A stretch of 64,000 nt of DNA from Pelagibius sp964472095. Its GTDB lineage: Bacteria; Pseudomonadota; Alphaproteobacteria; Kiloniellales; Kiloniellaceae. How positions within the stretch are numbered: the first letter of the stretch is position 1; each line of letters begins with the position of its first letter. The stretch is taken from positions 1-64,000 of the forward strand of contig CAYYIV010000022.1 of the NCBI GenBank assembly GCA_964472095.1. The letters are read 5' to 3'. Positions 60,047 through 64,000 of this stretch are shown piece by piece. The translations under genes were made by a program, and so were the position numbers. A model generated the notes under the pieces. That model had not been told where the DNA came from. It was given only the letters and a program-made list of their open reading frames with translations, and made no database searches.

Positions 60047-61126
60047 GTGCAGAAAGACGTGGTCAGGCAGGGCGACTGCATCGCCTTGATGGAGGCCATG
60101 CCGGAGGCGTCGGTCGACATGGTCTTCGCGGACCCGCCCTACAACCTCCAGCTCGAGGGCGAGTTGCTGCGCCCCAACAACAGCAAGGTTGACGCCGTCG
60201 ACGATGCCTGGGACCAGTTCGACAGCTTCGCCGCCTACGACGATTTCACCCGTCGCTGGCTGCGCGCCGCGCGCCGCCTGCTGAAGGACAACGGCACCCT
60301 CTGGGTGATCGGCAGCTACCACAACATCTTCCGCGTCGGCACCGCGCTACAGGACCTCGACTACTGGATCCTCAACGACGTGGTATGGCGCAAGACGAAC
60401 CCGATGCCGAACTTCCGCGGCCGGCGCTTCACCAACGCGCACGAGACCATGATCTGGGCGGCCAAAGACAAGGACGCGCGCTACACCTTCAACTACGACG
60501 CCATGAAGCGGCTGAACGACGACCTGCAAATGCGCAGCGACTGGCTGATCCCGATCTGCAGCGGCGGCGAGCGGCTGAAGAACGGAAAGGGCGAGAAGGC
60601 GCACCCGACCCAGAAGCCGGAAGCTCTGCTCCACCGCGTCATTATGGCAGCGACCAAACCCGGCGGCATCGTGCTGGATCCCTTCTTCGGCTCCGGCACC
60701 ACCGGCGCCGTGGCCAGGAAGCTCGGCCGCCACTACATCGGCCTGGAGCGCGATCCCGACTACATTGCCGTTGCCAAGAAGCGCATCGCCCAGGTGCAGC
60801 CGATCACCGACCTGGAGCTGATCGATACCCCGGCCAAGCGCAGCGAGCCGCGCATCCCCTTCGGCTGGCTGATCGAGCACGGCCTCTTGGAGCCGGGCAC
60901 GGTGCTGCACGGCCCGGACAAGCGCTGGCGCGCCAAGGTGCGCGCCGACGGCACCCTCATCACCGCCGACTTCAAAGGCTCGATCCACCAGGTCGGCGCC
61001 CACCTGCAGGGCGCGCCATCGTGCAACGGCTGGTCGTTCTGGCACCTCAATGTCGAGGGCAAGCTCATCTCCATCGACCTGCTGCGCCAGAAACTGCGCG
61101 CCAACCTCAACACCACGATGAACTGA
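60047..61126 (+). CDS. ccrM: Cell-cycle DNA adenine methyltransferase CcrM (GANTC)
   Basis: 359 residues, beta-class N6-adenine methylase: the catalytic D-P-P-Y at residues 29-32 precedes the SAM motif D-P-F-F-G-S-G-T-T at 211-219. The C-terminal RAMA-type domain (about 265-350, G-W-L-I-E-H-G-L-L and K-G-S-I-H-Q-V-G) is the mark of CcrM and helps DNA binding. It methylates the A of GANTC after replication and times cell-cycle promoters. GTG 60047 has AGAGGGGAA upstream. Its promoter region is full of GANTC sites. Confidence 0.97.
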   Translation: MQKDVVRQGDCIALMEAMPEASVDMVFADPPYNLQLEGELLRPNNSKVDAVDDAWDQFDSFAAYDDFTRRWLRAARRLLKDNGTLWVIGSYHNIFRVGTALQDLDYWILNDVVWRKTNPMPNFRGRRFTNAHETMIWAAKDKDARYTFNYDAMKRLNDDLQMRSDWLIPICSGGERLKNGKGEKAHPTQKPEALLHRVIMAATKPGGIVLDPFFGSGTTGAVARKLGRHYIGLERDPDYIAVAKKRIAQVQPITDLELIDTPAKRSEPRIPFGWLIEHGLLEPGTVLHGPDKRWRAKVRADGTLITADFKGSIHQVGAHLQGAPSCNGWSFWHLNVEGKLISIDLLRQKLRANLNTTMN

Positions 61127-61155
61127 GGCGGACGGCACGCCCTCGGGATCTCTCC

Positions 61156-62493
61156 CTACCCGGCCGGCGCCGGCGCGAAGACTCGCACCGGCTGCGCGCG
61201 CCCCTTGACGGAGATCACGCCGACCTCCCGCAGCGCCGCCTCCGCGGCGCCGGCGCAGGTATGCTCGCAGGCCAGGAGGCGCGTGCCGAGTTCCTTGTTC
61301 TTGGCCTCCAGGCGTTGAGCCAGGTTCACGGTGTCGCCGTAGACCGTATAGCTCTGTCGGCCACCGCCGCCGACGCTGCCGGCCGCCACCGGCCCGGTCG
61401 CGAGACCGATGCGCACGGCGAGCGTCATTCCCTCGAAGCGCTGTCCGGCCACCAGGTCGAGCAGCGCGCGCCCCGCCGCCAGCGCGCGCGACTCGGCCGC
61501 CGGCAGCGCCACCGGCAGGTTGAAGGTGGCGATCACCCCGTCGCCGACAAAGCCGATGACCACGCCGCCGTGGCGCGAGACCACCTCGGCAACGCCGTCA
61601 AAGAAGGCGTTGAGTATGGCGATGACCTCGACCGGGCTGCGCTGCTCCGACAGCGCCGTGAAGCCCTCGATGTCGAGGAACATGACGGTCGCCGTGTCGG
61701 TCTTGGCGCCGAGTGCCGCCGTATCAGCGAGGATGGCCGCCGCCACCTGCTCGGGCACATAACGGCCGAACACCCGCTGCACCTGTGCACGCTGGCGCTC
61801 GGCGGCGGCGCGGTCGCGCACCAGATTGCGGGCGCGCCGCACGGCGACCGCCAGGATGACCGCCGTCAGACCGATGAAGAGGCTGTCGCCGAAGCGGCTG
61901 CCGGTGCCGATGAAGTCGGGATCGAGGAAGACGGCAAGATACGCCTCCCTCGTCGGGCCCGGCGGCAGGTCGCCCCAAGTCACCGTGCGCGCCATGCCCT
62001 GGACGATCCACAGAAAGACCGCCCACATGACAGCGATGCAGGCGGCGCCGGCCCAAAGCACCAGACCGGGCGACAGCGAGAGCGCGGCCACCGCCAGAAT
62101 GAGGAAGAGGGGAGTCGTTCCGTAAGCGCGGAAGGTGATGATCTGCGGCACCGCGTCGCCGACGCTGAGCGGCATAAAGATGGCGGCGACGCCCAGCACG
62201 GCCACATCGACGGTGAGGAAGAAATAGCGCTGCCAGCGCCGCTCGCGCCCGCTCGACAGCAGCCAGTGGTGCAGCAGGCCCCAGGCCAGGAAGAAGCCGA
62301 TCAGCAGCAGCCCGTAGAGATTGCCGGGGAAGTTGCCGGCCAGGCCGAGCCAGAGGCCAACCGGCAGCAGGGCGACGGTGCGCCCTTTGATCGCCAGCTT
62401 GAGGCCGGCGCGCTCCGCCTCGGCAAGGTCTGCCTCCACCGAGGCGGCTTCAACGGGGTCGTGTCGCGGATCCGCAGCCATGCCGGAAACCAT
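61156..62493 (-). CDS. Adenylate/guanylate cyclase with membrane sensor
   Basis: 445 residues. The N-terminal half has about six membrane helices (residues 40-215). The class III cyclase domain follows: VMFLDIEGFTALSEQ with the first metal Asp, G-F-V-G-D-G-V-I-A-T with the second, and Y-T-V-Y-G-D-T-V-N-L-A-Q-R-L-E-A near the end of the catalytic core. It makes cAMP or cGMP; which one is not clear from these residues. Start ATG 62493 or 62481 is uncertain. It converges with ccrM, 29 bases apart. Confidence 0.85.
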   Translation of the reverse strand: MVSGMAADPRHDPVEAASVEADLAEAERAGLKLAIKGRTVALLPVGLWLGLAGNFPGNLYGLLLIGFFLAWGLLHHWLLSSGRERRWQRYFFLTVDVAVLGVAAIFMPLSVGDAVPQIITFRAYGTTPLFLILAVAALSLSPGLVLWAGAACIAVMWAVFLWIVQGMARTVTWGDLPPGPTREAYLAVFLDPDFIGTGSRFGDSLFIGLTAVILAVAVRRARNLVRDRAAAERQRAQVQRVFGRYVPEQVAAAILADTAALGAKTDTATVMFLDIEGFTALSEQRSPVEVIAILNAFFDGVAEVVSRHGGVVIGFVGDGVIATFNLPVALPAAESRALAAGRALLDLVAGQRFEGMTLAVRIGLATGPVAAGSVGGGGRQSYTVYGDTVNLAQRLEAKNKELGTRLLACEHTCAGAAEAALREVGVISVKGRAQPVRVFAPAPAG

Positions 62494-62594
62494 AGCCGAG
62501 GCCGCGGGCGCGCTTCAGGGGAAATCGTGTGAACCTTTCGGGCGCCCGCTGCGACCCATGAGGCAGACAACGAAACTCCCAGGAGGAGCCCGTC

Positions 62595-63266
62595 ATGGCA
62601 AAGCATTTTTCCCTCGGTCTCTTGGCCGCGGCCGGCCTGACCGCCGCGCTCTCGACAGTCGCCGGCACCGCCGCCGCGCAGCCAAACCTCGTGCCGGTGC
62701 TCAGCAACCCGATGAACGCCAGCGTCGGCGTGCAGAACCTCGGCGCCACGGCCGCCGGCCCGAGCCACCTGACCATCAACTGCACCAGGTTCGGCGAGGC
62801 CGACGGCGGCTGCCCGGACATCCCCGGCCTCGCCGCCTATGCCGACCCGGCCTTCCCAAACCGCGTGGTGGTCGACGTGCCGGCGCTGGAGCCGGGCGAG
62901 AGCTTCAATCATAACCTCGCCTTCTGGGCCGCCATTCCCTGGACCCCGGGCACCTACGTCTTCGATGCCGTCGCCGATGCCGGCAATGCGGTTGCCGAGT
63001 CCAACGAGGCCGACAACACCAGCCAGAGCAGCTACACCCAGCTGCCGGCCGTCGGCGTCGCGCCGCAGGCGCCGCTGCCCCTGGCGGCGCAGCCGGTAAA
63101 GCCGCAGCCGCCGAAGCCGGCGGGCAACGCCTTCGTTCTCAAGCAGGGCCGAAGCGCCACGGCAGCGCCGCAGCAGCCGGCCGGCCCGCAGCGCCTCGCC
63201 CCGACGCAACCGAGCGAGCCCAAGCGCCTAATGCTACGCACGCCGGATACTCGTCCGGCCAACTGA
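62595..63266 (+). CDS. Secreted CARDB-like domain protein
   Basis: 223 residues. A signal peptide ends near residue 28 (T-A-A-A-Q). A beta-rich domain (about 30-150) has the CARDB-type features NLGATAAGPSHLTI and N-A-V-A-E-S-N-E-A-D-N-T, an adhesion-like fold. The tail (about 155-223) is Pro/Gln/Ala-rich and unfolded-looking. AGGAGGAG precedes the ATG. It is likely periplasmic or surface-exposed; function unknown. Confidence 0.8.
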   Translation: MAKHFSLGLLAAAGLTAALSTVAGTAAAQPNLVPVLSNPMNASVGVQNLGATAAGPSHLTINCTRFGEADGGCPDIPGLAAYADPAFPNRVVVDVPALEPGESFNHNLAFWAAIPWTPGTYVFDAVADAGNAVAESNEADNTSQSSYTQLPAVGVAPQAPLPLAAQPVKPQPPKPAGNAFVLKQGRSATAAPQQPAGPQRLAPTQPSEPKRLMLRTPDTRPAN

Positions 63267-63290
63267 AGTTTCCTCCCGAAGCTCCTCCCA

Positions 63291-63323
63291 GGGCGGTCAT
63301 CTCGGTGGCCGCCCCTTCTTTTT
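63291..63323 (+). terminator. Rho-independent terminator after the CARDB-like gene
   Basis: GGGCGG (63291-63296) pairs with CCGCCC (63309-63314), the inner CA/TG pairs extending the stem, and TTCTTTTTG follows. It lies 24 bases past the stop of the CARDB-like gene and before the PLP-enzyme gene, so it should separate them. Confidence 0.75.
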
Positions 63324-63384
63324 GTCCTCTCCGCCGGGGCCTGATCTATGCTGCCGCCCGACCCGCACAGCCGACAGGACGACC

Positions 63385-64000
63385 ATGCCTCAACCCCACC
63401 TCGACGAGGATCTGCTGAACCGCCCGGGCGGCCGACTGGAACTCGCCACCCCCACCCTGGTGCTCGACCTCGACGCGCTGGAAGCCAACATCGCAGCCAT
63501 GGCGGCCTGGGCAACGCGCGAGGGCGTCGGCCTCCGGCCCCACGCCAAGACCCACAAATCAGCCGCCATCGGCCGGCTGCAGATGGCCGCCGGGGCGCTC
63601 GGCCTCTGCTGCGCCAAGCTGTCGGAGGCTGAGGCTCTGGCAGCGGCCGGGCTCGACCGCTTCCTGCTCACCGCGCCAGTCGTCGGCGCGCGCCGGATCG
63701 ACCGCCTGCTGAAGCTGGCACGCACGGCCGAGGTCATGGTGGTCGCCGATGATGCCGACAACGTCGCCGCTCTGGGCGCCGCGGCAGTGGCGGCGGGCCG
63801 CGATCTCGGCGTCCTGATCGACGTCGACATCGGCCAGGACCGCACCGGCGTGCTCGATGCGGCAGGTGCCCTGGCGCTCGCCGAGGCCATCGCCGCGGAG
63901 CCACGGCTCGCCTTCAAGGGACTACAAGGCTATGCCGGCCACGTGCAGCACATCGCCGACCTCGACGAGCGCCGACGGGCTTCCCACACATGCCTCGCGA
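63385..64000 (+). CDS. D-threonine aldolase/DSD1 family PLP enzyme (partial, cut by window end)
   Basis: The frame starts at ATG 63385 (AGGA 6 bases upstream) and runs open to the end of the window, 205 codons. It has LATPTLVLDLDALEANIAAM, then the PLP-lysine segment R-P-H-A-K-T-H-K-S (Lys in H-A-K-T-H), L-C-C-A-K-L-S-E-A-E and V-L-I-D-V-D-I-G-Q-D-R-T-G-V, typical of the alanine-racemase-fold D-threonine aldolase or D-serine dehydratase family. The metal-binding C-terminus is beyond the window. Confidence 0.9.
   Translation, partial: MPQPHLDEDLLNRPGGRLELATPTLVLDLDALEANIAAMAAWATREGVGLRPHAKTHKSAAIGRLQMAAGALGLCCAKLSEAEALAAAGLDRFLLTAPVVGARRIDRLLKLARTAEVMVVADDADNVAALGAAAVAAGRDLGVLIDVDIGQDRTGVLDAAGALALAEAIAAEPRLAFKGLQGYAGHVQHIADLDERRRASHTCLA

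Noticed and set aside
60385..62532. Open frame of 715 codons on the plus strand across ccrM and the cyclase
   Set aside because: It runs out of frame inside ccrM and antisense to the cyclase gene; both have strong family motifs in their own frames.

Overview
The window is high-GC DNA, almost fully coding, from an alphaproteobacterium. The gene families and order (prs-rplY-pth-ychF, petABC with trmL and hemF, ispE next to a TPR protein and ETF-ubiquinone oxidoreductase, rnhB-ccrM, a hopanoid-type RND transporter) suggest a Rhodospirillales-like lineage. Regulatory sequence supports this: a CcrM methylase with a dense GANTC cluster upstream, a TTAA-N7-TTAA CtrA-type box, and a GTTC-N7-GTTC alphaproteobacterial LexA box. 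Genus and species cannot be read from the sequence.

Layout. 1-4 kb: end of prs, then rplY, pth and ychF, a dienelactone hydrolase and a small lipoprotein. 4-10.3 kb: a VOC protein and mtnP (minus strand), the cytochrome bc1 operon petABC (minus) with its own terminator, then trmL and hemF (plus). 10.3-20 kb: a minus-strand run (CCA-adding/poly(A) polymerase family, DUF6111, NUDIX CoA pyrophosphatase, DUF1285) diverges from a four-gene MoxR / DUF58 / DUF4159 / vWA-like membrane protein operon with overlapping genes. 20-25 kb: TspO, GNAT, then a LysR regulator divergent from wrbA, a pirin and a glutathionyl-hydroquinone reductase, a coherent quinone-stress unit. 25-36.7 kb: mixed metabolic and transport genes (EEP phosphatase, PNPOx-like, cupin, DUF924, isopropylmalate-type dehydrogenase, SMP-30, methyltransferase, two VOC proteins, AraC, MFS, TAXI-TRAP transporter).

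36.7-38.7 kb is the one accessory patch: a scrambled IS66 remnant, a visibly AT-richer region with an unusual HEAT-like/GNAT protein, a small cupin and tRNA-Gln(UUG). 38.8-49 kb returns to core genes: MMPL/HpnN transporter, a peptidoglycan-binding membrane protein, ispE, a TPR protein, ETF-QO, a small membrane protein and an atypical family-4 uracil-DNA glycosylase. 49-55.5 kb: a lytic transglycosylase behind a promoter region with DnaA, CtrA and GANTC motifs, a MoaB-type protein, a nitroreductase, an ArsR regulator divergent from an Old Yellow Enzyme across a 32-bp palindrome, and two glycosyltransferases of the TIGR04282/TIGR04283 arsenosugar families. 55.6-64 kb: a phosphotransferase, a LexA-box-controlled radical SAM protein, a CPA2 antiporter, rnhB, ccrM, an adenylate/guanylate cyclase, a secreted CARDB-like protein and the start of a D-threonine-aldolase-type PLP enzyme cut by the window end.

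The most notable signals are regulatory: five GANTC sites in 63 bp in front of ccrM, the stacked DnaA/CtrA/GANTC motifs in front of the transglycosylase, the SOS box in front of the radical SAM gene, and the ArsR/OYE palindrome. No CRISPR array, prophage or rRNA operon was seen.
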